From the NCBI RefSeq assembly GCF_002453355.1, contig NZ_DKGQ01000039.1, forward strand, positions 59,174 through 123,173: 64,000 nucleotides of DNA, in the 5' to 3' direction. This document shows positions 8,146 to 16,900 of this stretch, piece after piece; the first letter of the stretch is position 1; the number at the start of each line of letters is the position of its first letter. This stretch comes from Psychrobacter sp. UBA6766 (GTDB taxonomy: Bacteria; Pseudomonadota; Gammaproteobacteria; Pseudomonadales; Moraxellaceae). The notes below the pieces were generated by a model, which was not told the origin of the DNA, ran no database searches, and saw only the letters and a program-made list of their open reading frames with translations. The position numbers and the translations under genes are program-made.

Positions 8146-9348
8146 ATGATTATCAACTCAACACCGAGCAACGTAACGTGGTTTTCGTCTGCCCAATCAA
8201 GTATGCCAACCATTAACAGCATGGACGAAAATGGCATTATTAAAATATTAGACGCCTGCCTAATCAACGGAGGTATTGAGCGCTCAGTTTTATCAGTCAC
8301 GATTGATGGTAATAAGGTGACGCTTGATTTTGGCTCAGGTCATGGCTTTAACTTATATCAGATTATCTATATCAGCGGTGCTGATGACGTGCTCATAAAC
8401 GGCAATCACAAAGTCATTGATATGACTAACAACACGGCAACGATTGAGGTTGTAGGCGCTCTTGTTGATACAGGTGTTATTAAAGCTAAGATTGCACCGC
8501 TCGGCTATGAGTCAATCTTTGGCATGACCAACCCTTTAAAGCGTGCTTATCGCAGCCTCGCTGCATCGTCTGCCAAGCGTGTAATATATCTTGATATGAG
8601 CTACCCTGATGGTGCAGGATATCATGCAACCGCACCTGCGCGTCGCGCAATGATTGATGTTTGCGAGGATATGCAAACGCTTGGCGTTGAGATTAATAGC
8701 TACACAAGCGCAATTAATAACAAGCCGACCAATAAAAATGGCGCTTTGTTCTGGTATCAGGCTCGCGGCGCGACAAAATCAACAGGTATCGACAGCTTTA
8801 CTGTACCTTGGATGGTGGTAGGGAATGGTGATTTCTTTTATCTGTGCATTGGGTTTAGCTCTTACTCTTCCTTCAAATCAAGTGGCATGAAAGAAACATA
8901 CGGTTTTGGCGAGTACATAGCGCTTGATAAGACGGTAGATTCTACATTTTTAATAGCGCCCAATAGTAATGACGACTCTGTGACTAGCTACTACAGTGAG
9001 TTTGGTAGTAATTTCGGTATGTTATCAAGTAATTATATTTTCTCTAGCGTAGATGGCGCTTTCAACAAAAGCATAATTTCTTTTGCAGCCGATATTGGCG
9101 GCTATTCAGGTATAACTGGTGGTTCATACCCATCGCCTAGCGGTAACTTTTTATTTACATTGCCTTTAAAGGTTTTAGATACTACAAAATCTATCATCGG
9201 CTTTATGCCTGCCTATTTATTTATCGAGCATCAAATGTTAGGTAATAATGACGGTCAGGTGATTGATGGCTGCTTAATATCAAGGACGCAGAGGTCAAAT
9301 ACCAACTCACCATCACCTGCCAATGTCGGCTTTTATGTGGGGATATAG
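8146..9348 (+). CDS. Phage tail-tip protein, possible receptor-binding component
   Basis: 400 residues, starting two bases after the preceding stop codon. Residues about 40-110 form a small beta domain (TIDGNKVTLDFGSGHGFNLY). Residues about 125-230 contain AYRSLAASSAKRVIYLDMSY and RRAMIDVCEDMQTLGVEIN. The C-terminal 170 residues are rich in Ser, Tyr, Phe and Gly and appear visibly more AT-rich at the DNA level than the flanking genes, as expected for an exchanged host-recognition domain. No catalytic motif is visible. The receptor-binding suggestion is an inference from position and composition. Confidence 0.7.
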   Translation: MIINSTPSNVTWFSSAQSSMPTINSMDENGIIKILDACLINGGIERSVLSVTIDGNKVTLDFGSGHGFNLYQIIYISGADDVLINGNHKVIDMTNNTATIEVVGALVDTGVIKAKIAPLGYESIFGMTNPLKRAYRSLAASSAKRVIYLDMSYPDGAGYHATAPARRAMIDVCEDMQTLGVEINSYTSAINNKPTNKNGALFWYQARGATKSTGIDSFTVPWMVVGNGDFFYLCIGFSSYSSFKSSGMKETYGFGEYIALDKTVDSTFLIAPNSNDDSVTSYYSEFGSNFGMLSSNYIFSSVDGAFNKSIISFAADIGGYSGITGGSYPSPSGNFLFTLPLKVLDTTKSIIGFMPAYLFIEHQMLGNNDGQVIDGCLISRTQRSNTNSPSPANVGFYVGI

Positions 9349-9350
9349 CT

Positions 9351-9710
9351 ATGCTTATGATTGCAGCGCCTAATCTATTTCGCACCAATGTCCGCATGAT
9401 GATGCGAGACGGCGGTGGCGGTAAATTAACAGGCGGCGGCAACGTGCCTACAGGTAGTGGCTCAATCACTGGCCGCGTCACTGAAAACGGTCTGCCAGTA
9501 TCAAGGCGCGTCATGCTTTATGAGCGAAAAACTGGCGCTTATGCAGGTCAAACGCGCTCAGACGAGGACGGCTATTACACGTTTAAGCGTACAAATGAAC
9601 GAACACTGTATTTTGCTGTGTCTATTGATGATGAAAACGATGGGGTGCAATATAACCTAGTCGGTCAGGACTTAATATCGGGCAATCACGATGCGAGGAT
9701 AGTGCCATGA
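9351..9710 (+). CDS. Small tail protein with carboxypeptidase-regulatory-like (Ig-fold) domain
   Basis: 119 residues. After a Gly-rich linker (DGGGGKLTGGGNVPTGSGS) the segment ITGRVTENGLPVSRRVMLYE followed by TGAYAGQTRSDEDGYYTFKR matches the beta-sandwich carboxypeptidase regulatory-like/CNA-B-type fold. In phages, such domains usually decorate tail or capsid surfaces and may weakly bind carbohydrate. It begins two bases after the previous stop, and its stop overlaps the next start (ATGA), so it belongs to the same translationally coupled tail block. Confidence 0.75.
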   Translation: MLMIAAPNLFRTNVRMMMRDGGGGKLTGGGNVPTGSGSITGRVTENGLPVSRRVMLYERKTGAYAGQTRSDEDGYYTFKRTNERTLYFAVSIDDENDGVQYNLVGQDLISGNHDARIVP

Positions 9711-10051
9711 CATTAGATGACGGCGCAAAAAACGCTACATTACAAGGCTTGGCAAATGGGTTTAATAGTGGGGCTAACGCCTTGCTTACGCTTTATATTG
9801 CCGATGCGGTGGCTGCCACTTTTGCAATGCCACAGCCGATTGAGAAAACCATATCGGGCGGATTGCTTGATTTTGCGCTACCTGAGCGCGTCATGGCGAT
9901 TGCGTCAGGGCTGCCCGATAAAGCAGTGTTATCTAGTTCAGATGGTACGCGCAATGTGACGTTTGATGTTGGAACAGAAATTACACTCGATAAAGAGCAA
10001 ATCTATCTTGGCGGCTATGTCAGCTTAATGAGTTTAAAAATACAAATATAG
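9707..10051 (+). CDS. Phage tail-block protein of unknown function
   Basis: 114 residues, start overlapping the previous stop by four bases. The sequence TLDDGAKNATLQGLANGFNS, then ALLTLYIADAVAATFAMPQP resembles small beta proteins that cap fibres or baseplate parts, but I do not recognise the family. It ends seven bases before the hub-like gene. There is no signal peptide. The tight packing within the block is the main evidence that it is translated and works in tail assembly. Confidence 0.7.
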   Translation: MTLDDGAKNATLQGLANGFNSGANALLTLYIADAVAATFAMPQPIEKTISGGLLDFALPERVMAIASGLPDKAVLSSSDGTRNVTFDVGTEITLDKEQIYLGGYVSLMSLKIQI

Positions 10052-10058
10052 GTGAGCT

Positions 10059-12125
10059 ATGTCAGATAAGCCAGTCGGTCTTGATTTTGTCGGTGGCTGG
10101 CGAATTACCACTGATATCGATGGTGTGGTTGAGTCACCACTTGCACCTGATGCCAACCTAAATTTTGCACGAAAATGGCACAAAACAAGCAATCTAAATT
10201 TTGGTGAAGCGCCTGATAGCAAAAATGTAGCGGTAGCAATCAATGGCAAAATAACACTGCTTGCGTCAGGTGGCATGACCGCCGAGGACGCACCGACCTA
10301 TGTTAGCGTGTCGGGTGTTATTGATACATTTGGCGCATCAGGCTCGGTAAGTGCTGATTTGCCCGAAACGGGCGTTTATGTCACTGCTTTTTATGACCTA
10401 AATGCGGTAGCTACAGGCTCAGTAAGTTACGACCCTAATACCACTAAACTGATTGGCGCGTCTTTTGGTAGTCGCTCGGAGTTGTCAAAAGTTGCAAGTC
10501 GTACCGCCAGTAGCGGTTTTGAAAATAGTCAAAATGCAGTTAATAGTATAAATAGCGACTGGCAACAATCAAAGCTAACAGCAAACAATATCAAAGGCGT
10601 GTTTGAGCCAAGCGGCAAACTAGGTACGCAAAAAACACCACTGTTTGAGCAATCAAAACTTATTGGTAATGACAGTCAGCAGCTCGCTGAAAATATGAAT
10701 TACATTCAGCAGCAAACATCGGTTAGGGCAGAGCAGTCAAAACTTATCGGCGGTGATGATTGGTTTGGCTTTGAGGCAATGGCGCGAAGGCAAATTGAGC
10801 GCAGCTTTAAGCAAGAATTTGCGCGATATATTAGCCGCGATTATCTATTAAAGAGCTTTGCTGGGCGTATTATTGGCAATCATTGGCAGTTGCTTATAGA
10901 GACTGCAAAACTGCCGGATTGGTTGTATGTGCCACCTGAGCCGATACCGCCTGAGATTGACCCTGATTTTCCAAACGGCTATCAAACCAAAGCAAACCTT
11001 AACTTTTTATGTAAGTGGCTAAAGCCTGATACAACGCTTAATTTTGGCGCGGAATGTCAACAAAAGCAGCCACCGGACTACTCAAAAGGATTGATCTTTG
11101 TGACAAATAGTGTAAATCTAAAACGCACTGATGACGGGCGCAATATTACCCTTCTTAGCTTTAGCGTCGGTATTGATAGCAATAGCTATGCGTGGTCGTT
11201 TAGCGCGTCCGTGCCTATCAGCGAGCTATCAAAAGTTAATACGGCTATCGAGAGTCGTATCGGCGTTGATTTAACGGTCAATGGTCATCTGTGGCGATTT
11301 ATCTTAGATGGTTGTGAGGATAGCACAGCATTTGGTGAGCGCAGCCTGACAATCAAGGGTAAGTCACGCGCTATGCTTTTAGCGCATCCTTACGCTAAGC
11401 ATCGTGGTTATAAATACGATACGGCAATGACGGCAAGGCAAATCGCGGAAGATGAATTAAACCGCAATGCTGTACCAAGTGGCTTTACGCTAGATTGGGA
11501 TTTGGTCGGGGTAAACGGTTGGAACGTTCCGGCTAACACTTACAGCTATTCAGGCAGAACGCCTATTAACAGCTTGCAGTGGATAGCTGAGGCAGCCGGT
11601 GGCTTTATTAATGCTGACATGAGTGCTGATATATTGCACGTACTCGCACATTATCCGGTTGAGTCGTGGGAATGGTATTTGCAAACGCCTGAGCTTGTAT
11701 TGCCGCAATCGCTAATCCTTAATCGTACTCGAAGCCGCGTGACCAAGCCAAACTATAACGGGGTTACGGTTTACGGTGAGAATGATAACGGTATCGGGGC
11801 ATTAATCAAGCGCACTGGAACCAGTGGCGGCTATCAACCACCAATGATTACCAGTGACCTGATTACGGACAATGATGTTGCTACAGCGCGTGGCATTGCC
11901 GTATTGAGTGACGTTGGCGAGATTGGCAATATCGGTATCACCATGCCATTACACGCTGATTTTGGTGTGTTAAAACCATCAACGCTTATCGGTGTAAATG
12001 ATGGTGAGCAATGGGTTGGTATGGTCAGAGGCACGTCAATCAGCGGCAAACTTGGCAGCAGTCGAGCGCTTGAGATTGAGCAAACCGTCGATATTGAAAG
12101 GCACTTTGACAAGGAGGGCGTCTGA
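10059..12125 (+). CDS. Large tail protein with hub-like C-terminal half and internal repeats
   Basis: 688 residues. Two copies of an LNFxxKWxKxxxxLNFG motif lie near residues 34-49 and 313-329. Between them a QSKLxxxD motif recurs near residues 167, 196 and 224, a spacing of about 29 residues. The second half (from about residue 340) resembles gp27/Mu gp44-type baseplate hub proteins: a beta segment (LTVNGHLWRFILDGCED), a TARQIAEDELNR helix, then INSLQWIAEAAGGFINADMS and a final VRGTSISG strand. A tail-tip hub is therefore the best guess. The stop overlaps the next start codon by one base (TGATG). Confidence 0.75.
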   Translation: MSDKPVGLDFVGGWRITTDIDGVVESPLAPDANLNFARKWHKTSNLNFGEAPDSKNVAVAINGKITLLASGGMTAEDAPTYVSVSGVIDTFGASGSVSADLPETGVYVTAFYDLNAVATGSVSYDPNTTKLIGASFGSRSELSKVASRTASSGFENSQNAVNSINSDWQQSKLTANNIKGVFEPSGKLGTQKTPLFEQSKLIGNDSQQLAENMNYIQQQTSVRAEQSKLIGGDDWFGFEAMARRQIERSFKQEFARYISRDYLLKSFAGRIIGNHWQLLIETAKLPDWLYVPPEPIPPEIDPDFPNGYQTKANLNFLCKWLKPDTTLNFGAECQQKQPPDYSKGLIFVTNSVNLKRTDDGRNITLLSFSVGIDSNSYAWSFSASVPISELSKVNTAIESRIGVDLTVNGHLWRFILDGCEDSTAFGERSLTIKGKSRAMLLAHPYAKHRGYKYDTAMTARQIAEDELNRNAVPSGFTLDWDLVGVNGWNVPANTYSYSGRTPINSLQWIAEAAGGFINADMSADILHVLAHYPVESWEWYLQTPELVLPQSLILNRTRSRVTKPNYNGVTVYGENDNGIGALIKRTGTSGGYQPPMITSDLITDNDVATARGIAVLSDVGEIGNIGITMPLHADFGVLKPSTLIGVNDGEQWVGMVRGTSISGKLGSSRALEIEQTVDIERHFDKEGV

Positions 12126-12364
12126 TGGCAAGCGGCAATCTATGGGCGCTATTCAAAAGCGTCACTGAGCAACCTGCAACGCTAATGGCTACCGTCTTAG
12201 CTCGCAATGGCAGTACCTACGATGTTGAGTATATCGGAGGCAATATTAGCCAAGTGAGCTATGGCGGTAGCAATGCGTTTGAGATTGGCAGCAAGGTGTT
12301 TGTCCAGGATAATAAAATCACAGGGCAGGCGCCTGAGCTGCCATTTACGGAGATTGAAGTATGA
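12125..12364 (+). CDS. Small tail-block protein of unknown function
   Basis: 79 residues, one-base overlap with the hub-like gene and four-base ATGA overlap with the following chaperone gene. The sequence ATVLARNGSTYDVEYIGGNI, then FEIGSKVFVQDNKITGQAP looks like a small beta-barrel (OB-like) such as the domain that accompanies hub or spike proteins in baseplates. The family cannot be named. Translation is well supported by coupling on both sides and by the GGAGGGCG sequence just upstream. Confidence 0.72.
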   Translation: MASGNLWALFKSVTEQPATLMATVLARNGSTYDVEYIGGNISQVSYGGSNAFEIGSKVFVQDNKITGQAPELPFTEIEV

Positions 12365-12777
12365 CAGATAAAAACATAATCCGCGTCGCTGATACAGATA
12401 TTGAGATCAAGCGCGTCAAGGTCAAAAACTTACATGAAGTAACGCGAGCATTTACGCCTTTTGTCGCTGAGTTTGAGCGCATTGTGAAAGCTAAAAAAGG
12501 TATGCCAGAAAGCGAATTAATGGCGCTTATCGGCACGTTTACTGATGAAACGGTTATCTTAGCCTCAACACTGACAGACCAGCCGCCGAGCTTTTATAGA
12601 GAGCTTGAGCCGTTAGAAATGCTACAAGTGATGCAGGAGGTCGTCGCCCATAGTGGCGATTTTTTTATGCGTCAGATTTTCATACCCCTAAAGCAACTGG
12701 GGGCACAGCTAGCGTTACTTGGTACGACAGCTTACTACCATTCTACAAAATCGGACTCAGAGAATCCGATGTCTTAG
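12361..12777 (+). CDS. Tail assembly chaperone, short form (gpG-like)
   Basis: 138 residues in the zero frame. Acidic and helical, with FTPFVAEFERIVKAKKGMPE followed by ELMALIGTFTDETVILASTL and LEPLEMLQVMQEVVAHSGDF, typical of phage tail assembly chaperones that coat the tape measure protein before tube polymerisation. The codons for Gly-Asp-Phe-Phe-Met include a T TTT TTT heptamer at 12660-12666, and a second long coding frame overlaps the 3' end in the -1 frame. This is the classical G/GT arrangement. The tape measure gene is the next structural gene, though separated by about 1 kb of cargo. Confidence 0.82.
   Translation: MTDKNIIRVADTDIEIKRVKVKNLHEVTRAFTPFVAEFERIVKAKKGMPESELMALIGTFTDETVILASTLTDQPPSFYRELEPLEMLQVMQEVVAHSGDFFMRQIFIPLKQLGAQLALLGTTAYYHSTKSDSENPMS
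12660..12666 (+). promoter_or_regulatory. Programmed -1 frameshift slippery heptamer T TTT TTT
   Basis: Seven consecutive T in the phase X XXY YYZ relative to the chaperone frame (GAT TTT TTT ATG). Both tRNAs keep full pairing after a -1 slip. A possible stimulatory hairpin CCCCTA/TGGGGG (loop AAGCAAC) lies at 12685-12703, 18 bases downstream, which is farther than usual. The -1 frame has its last upstream stop at 12651-12653, just before the heptamer. Confidence 0.72.
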
Positions 12778-12914
12778 ATATGGCGTTTGGTGAATGGTGG
12801 GGCTTATCTAAAGCACTGGCTAAAGATAAGCAGCAAAGCATTAAAGACATGACACTTGCAATGCGAGTGGCGCAAGCGGATAGCAAAGGTTGGAAAGAGT
12901 TTATGAAAGACTAG
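12666..12914 (+). CDS. Frameshifted C-terminal extension of tail assembly chaperone (gpT-like)
   Basis: After a -1 slip at 12660-12666 translation would continue with Tyr-Ala-Ser for 82 codons to the TAG at 12912, giving a fusion of about 184 residues. The end of this frame (WYDSLLPFYKIGLRESDVLD, then MAFGEWWGLSKALAKDKQQS) has a protein-like composition and includes the hydrophobic/aromatic pattern typical of gpT domains that bind the tape measure protein. An internal ATG at 12780 could give a separate 44-residue product, but it has no clear ribosome binding site, so the fusion is favoured. Confidence 0.7.
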   Translation, partial: YASDFHTPKATGGTASVTWYDSLLPFYKIGLRESDVLDMAFGEWWGLSKALAKDKQQSIKDMTLAMRVAQADSKGWKEFMKD

Positions 12915-12971
12915 CGTAACAATGACTAATCGGTTAAAGTTAGTTGGTTATAAATTTGTTGAGTATTGGCT

Positions 12972-13553
12972 ATGAAAAAGCTATTGGCGGTTGGCTTGGC
13001 ATTGGCGCTGAGCGCGTGCGGCGGTGGGTATGATAGTTTGCCGCCACAAGTAAGCAATGGGAATGGTGGGACAATCGGTGCCGGCAGCACATTTCCTACA
13101 GATAAAGGCAATTGGAAGTATGGCAACACAAGTGATGAGAACGGCTTGTTTTCTTTAACCGCTAGAATAGATGCTACCAATACATATACGGTTCCGAAAT
13201 ATCCAAATCTTGAGCAGCGATCATGGATTGAGTTAGAAAAGAGGAAGTCATTTGATGGTAGTATCTCAAAAAGATTTCTGATTTTTGCACCTGAGCAGGT
13301 TAAGTGTACGCCAGGTTGCAACATAAGAATTAAGTTTAATGGCAATACAGCGACTTATAGCTTTTTGCAGAGTACTGAGGGTGTGTTAACCCCAGTAAAT
13401 GAGCAGTCATCAGCTGAGTTATTTGACAAAACTACGCAATCTAATAGAGCTACTGTTTATCTGCCTATTGTGGGTTTAAGCAAAGAGTTTGGGTCTGAGT
13501 TTAATCTTAGAGGTTATGATAAGAGCAAGATGATGTTTAGCGATGAACGTTAA
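12972..13553 (+). CDS. Prophage-borne lipoprotein (cargo gene)
   Basis: 193 residues from the ATG at 12972 (a TTG two codons earlier is ignored). MKKLLAVGLALALSACGGGY is a complete lipoprotein signal with lipobox LSAC and Cys at residue 16, so the mature protein should be acylated and held in the outer or inner membrane. The rest is polar and beta-rich with two further Cys (VKCTPGCNIRIKFN) that could form a disulfide. It is not a recognised family. It interrupts the usual chaperone-tape measure neighbourhood and has its own strong terminator, the signature of a moron gene expressed in the lysogen, for example for superinfection exclusion. That role is inferred. Confidence 0.8.
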   Translation: MKKLLAVGLALALSACGGGYDSLPPQVSNGNGGTIGAGSTFPTDKGNWKYGNTSDENGLFSLTARIDATNTYTVPKYPNLEQRSWIELEKRKSFDGSISKRFLIFAPEQVKCTPGCNIRIKFNGNTATYSFLQSTEGVLTPVNEQSSAELFDKTTQSNRATVYLPIVGLSKEFGSEFNLRGYDKSKMMFSDER

Positions 13554-13569
13554 TTATTAATTATAAAGA

Positions 13570-13599
13570 AAAACCCACCGATTAGATGGTGGGTTTTCT
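13570..13599 (+). terminator. Intrinsic terminator after cargo lipoprotein
   Basis: Perfect 10-bp stem AAAACCCACC/GGTGGGTTTT with loop GATTAGAT. The A/T flanks on both sides make it potentially bidirectional. Confidence 0.85.
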
Positions 13600-13662
13600 A
13601 TGCCATTTGCTTATGACTGGTCAATATGCGAGATTTTAAATCGAATACTAAATGGGTGATTT

Positions 13663-13866
13663 GTGAATATTATTTTCATACTTATAATTGTACTTACAAT
13701 TTTTTTGGTCATTATGGTGGTCGCTTATATGTCTGCGCTTAAAAAACTTACGCATTGTCAAATTGATTACTTGGAATTAGAACAAGAGTATTACGACAAG
13801 GAATTAGAGTGTGCGACATTGACGGCTGAAATAGAAGATATGAAAGAAAAATATCAGATCAAATAA
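13663..13866 (+). CDS. Small single-span membrane protein with coiled-coil tail
   Basis: 67 residues from a GTG start with GGGTGAT just upstream. Residues 3-25 (IIFILIIVLTIFLVIMVVAY) form one membrane segment; the remainder (LELEQEYYDKELECATLTAE) is charged with heptad-like spacing, so a cytoplasmic or periplasmic coiled coil is likely. It lies between two intrinsic terminators, between the cargo lipoprotein and the tape measure gene, and is probably the second part of the same insert. The topology resembles small phage membrane proteins such as spanin subunits, but no lysis partner overlaps it, so function is left open. Confidence 0.65.
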   Translation: MNIIFILIIVLTIFLVIMVVAYMSALKKLTHCQIDYLELEQEYYDKELECATLTAEIEDMKEKYQIK

Positions 13867-13885
13867 ACCCCATACAAACGAACGT

Positions 13886-13913
13886 AGCTCACCCTAATCG
13901 GTGAGCTTTTTTT
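13886..13913 (+). terminator. Intrinsic terminator before tape measure gene
   Basis: Perfect 8-bp stem AGCTCACC/GGTGAGCT, loop CTAATC, then seven T. The linker GCCCAAAATTTGA follows at 13916-13928. Confidence 0.88.
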
Positions 13914-13937
13914 ATGCCCAAAATTTGAGGTAATCCA

Positions 13938-16900
13938 ATGGCAGGTGATTTAGATTTTAGCGTACAGTTGCGGCTATTGAATGACCAGTTCAATAATGGC
14001 ATCAATGAGGCGCGTGACAAGTTTACAGCGTATGCGGAATCCGTGCAGCGCAATGTGACACAGATGAACGCCGACACTGAGCGAGCTACTGCATCATTGG
14101 CAGGGCTTGGTAATGTGCGTCCTGATAGATTGACGGCTGAAATACGCGCAACCGCTGACCAGTTAAGAAATATGGGTGCTGGTGCCAATCTGTCAGGTGA
14201 GCAAGTACAAAACGCCATGCATACAGCAGCCGGTCAGGTAACGCGCTTAGGCACTGAGCTAAACGAAGCAAAGTTAGAAGCAGCACGATTAGCGCAGACA
14301 GGCGCAAGTCCTAGAGATTTGGAAGCAGCAGCGCAAAAGGTCAATCGCTTAGAAACGGAATTGAACGAAGCGCGTAGTGCAAGTGTCAGTTTGGCGAATG
14401 AGCTATCAGGTGCGATGAATCGTGCGTCTAATACGGCAGATGGCGCACGCAATGCTATCTATCGCATTACAAACATTCGAGTGCCTGAAACGATACGCGG
14501 TGAGATTGACCAAATCAGCCGATCATTAGTAGATTTTCAGCGTAACAGCGGACGGCCAGCCGAGGAAATCGACCGAGTAACAAGAGCAGCGCAAGAGCAA
14601 ATTAGACGGCTTGAGGCTGAATTGCGCGGTCTTGATGAAACGCAAGATAGAACGACCGAGGGCAGCAATAATCTAGGCGGTGGCGTCAATCGCTTACGTG
14701 GCGCATTTGGCAGCTTGCAAGGGCTATTGGCGGCGGCTGGGCTTGGTATTGGTGTTAGTGAAATCATTGAGACAGCCGATGCTTTCAAAACGCTTGAAGC
14801 AAGGGTAAAACTTGCGACTGGTGAAGGTGCATCGTTTGTTAATGGCTTTGCAGGCGTTAAGCAGATTGCCAATGAGACATTTAGTAGCGTTGAGAATACA
14901 GGCGAGCTTTTTGCCCGTATCACGCAGGCGTCAGAGGCTTTAGGTCTAGCACAAGGTGAAGTATTAAGTATTACTCGCACAATCAACGAGGCCATCAAGT
15001 TATCAGGTGGTAGCGCTGCCAGTGCTGACGCTGCAATTACCCAGTTGATTCAGGGCTTACAGTCGGGCGTGGTACGTGGTGACGAGTTTAACTCTATCAT
15101 GGAGCAATCGCCAAGACTTGCTCAGGCAATGGCTGATGGTTTGGGCGTGACTCGTGGCGAATTACGCGCGATGGCAATGGACGGCAAGCTGTCATCTGAG
15201 GTCGTTATTAATGCGATACGCTCGCAAGGTGATGTAATTGCCAGTGAGTTTGGTACACTGCCGACCACGGTTGGCAACTCGCTACAGGTGCTTAAAAACC
15301 AAATATTTAACTTTGTTGGTGAGATTGACGGTGCATTAAATCAAACGTCACAGCTTGCAGACGCTATTAGTTATATCGGCAATAATCTTGAAGACTTAGA
15401 CCCTGGCATCGTAACAGCGTTAACCGGTTCGTTTGAAAGCACGGTTGGTGTGGTTATTGAGCTTGCCAATGGTATAAAGCTGGTTTACGACACCTTTAAT
15501 GGGGTAATAAACGCAATATCTGGCGGTTCGGCTGATGCGGCTGAGCAAGTGGGGTTGATAACCGCTGCACTGCATGGCCTCAATATCCTTATGGGCTTTG
15601 TTAAAGATGGTTTTAGCGCTATCGGTGTGGCAGCCGGGTTTGTTGTTGCGAGCTTATACGGTGCTATGTCTGACTTGGCTAATATCGCAGCAAGTATCAC
15701 TTTTGGCGATGTATCTAAGAGCTTCAAGCAGACTGCTGACGAGCTGCAAGTTAAATCCAAAGAAACTTGGGAAAGCGCCGAGCAAGATGTTTTAGATTGG
15801 GAATCGTCAGGCGCACAAGCTATCGTTAATGCAGGTAAAACCACAAAAGAGCATTTTGCAGAAGTAGCGGCTGATTCAGAAGCAGCGTATCGAAAAATGG
15901 TCGATGATGCTAATTCAACCGCTGAACAGCGAGAAGAGGCACTTACTAAATACGCGCTAGACAGCATTAAAGCCAACGATAATGTAGTTTCAGATAAGCT
16001 ACGTGTTGAGCTAGCAGAAAAAAACCTACAGGCTGTTATCAGTGATACCGGCAAAGTCTCTATTGAATCCGCCAAGGAAGCACAGGCGGCCTATTTAGGA
16101 GTTGGTGAGAGCTTTGCAGAAGTTGCATTAAAAGCGCAAGAATCGGGCAAAAGCATTGAGTTGTCATTAGCAGAGGCTATCCACAAGGCAAACACGCGCG
16201 GCGCAGTTGAGGATATATCAAACTCGCTACAAGCGATGGCAAATCAAGGCTTGATAACGGGCGAACAGTTGGCGCTTGGTCAGAATATCGCCAAAACACA
16301 AATGAGTAATGTTGAGGCGCAAATCGCCCAAAACATGGAAACGTTTGGCGATTATGCAGCAGGGGTGCTTGCTAAAAACGGCAATATCATCACTGCTGAG
16401 CTGCAGCACGCGGCAAGTCTTGAAAATCTAGCAATACAGATGGACGAGACGGGCAATGTCATGATTACCGAGCTTGACGCATCAACTATCGCAAGTAAGC
16501 GCACAAAAGACCAGATTGACGAATTGGCAGGTGCCGTCGGTGTCGGTCTGTCAAAAGAGTTTATTAAATCTAGCGAGGGCTTGAATGAGCTTGTCGATGG
16601 TTTTGACGACTTAGAAAAAGCAGGTTATGACGCTAAAGGCGCTTTGGTTGGCGCACTTACTGAAATGACTAATAAGGCTAAAAATACGGCTGAATTGGAC
16701 AATCTAAGGGCTACGTGGATAGAGCTTGGTAAGGAGGGAAAGTTAAGCGCTAAGGACTTAAAGGACGGCTTAGATGACGTTAATAATAAAGCCGATCTAT
16801 TAACCGAAGGTATTAACAGCGTAACCGAGGCTTACGGATTTTTAGGTATTAAAACTCGTGAGGAACTAGCTAAAAATGCGGCGCTTTATACCGAGGCCAA

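Noticed and set aside
12697..12703. CTGGGGG as alternative slippery site
   Set aside because: In the zero frame only the Gly codon re-pairs after a -1 slip; the Leu codon does not. The upstream T TTT TTT satisfies both sites and is preferred.
12780..12914. Independent 44-codon gene after the chaperone
   Set aside because: No ribosome binding site is visible, and the same frame is open upstream across the chaperone end, which is better explained by frameshifting.
12926..13345. Minus-strand frame of 139 codons opposite the cargo lipoprotein
   Set aside because: The + strand has a full lipoprotein signal and its own terminator; the minus frame shows no start signal and no fold-like pattern.
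15485..16075. Minus-strand frame of 196 codons
   Set aside because: Antisense to the tape measure gene; Ser/Ala-rich low complexity is the mirror of the Ala/Glu helices.
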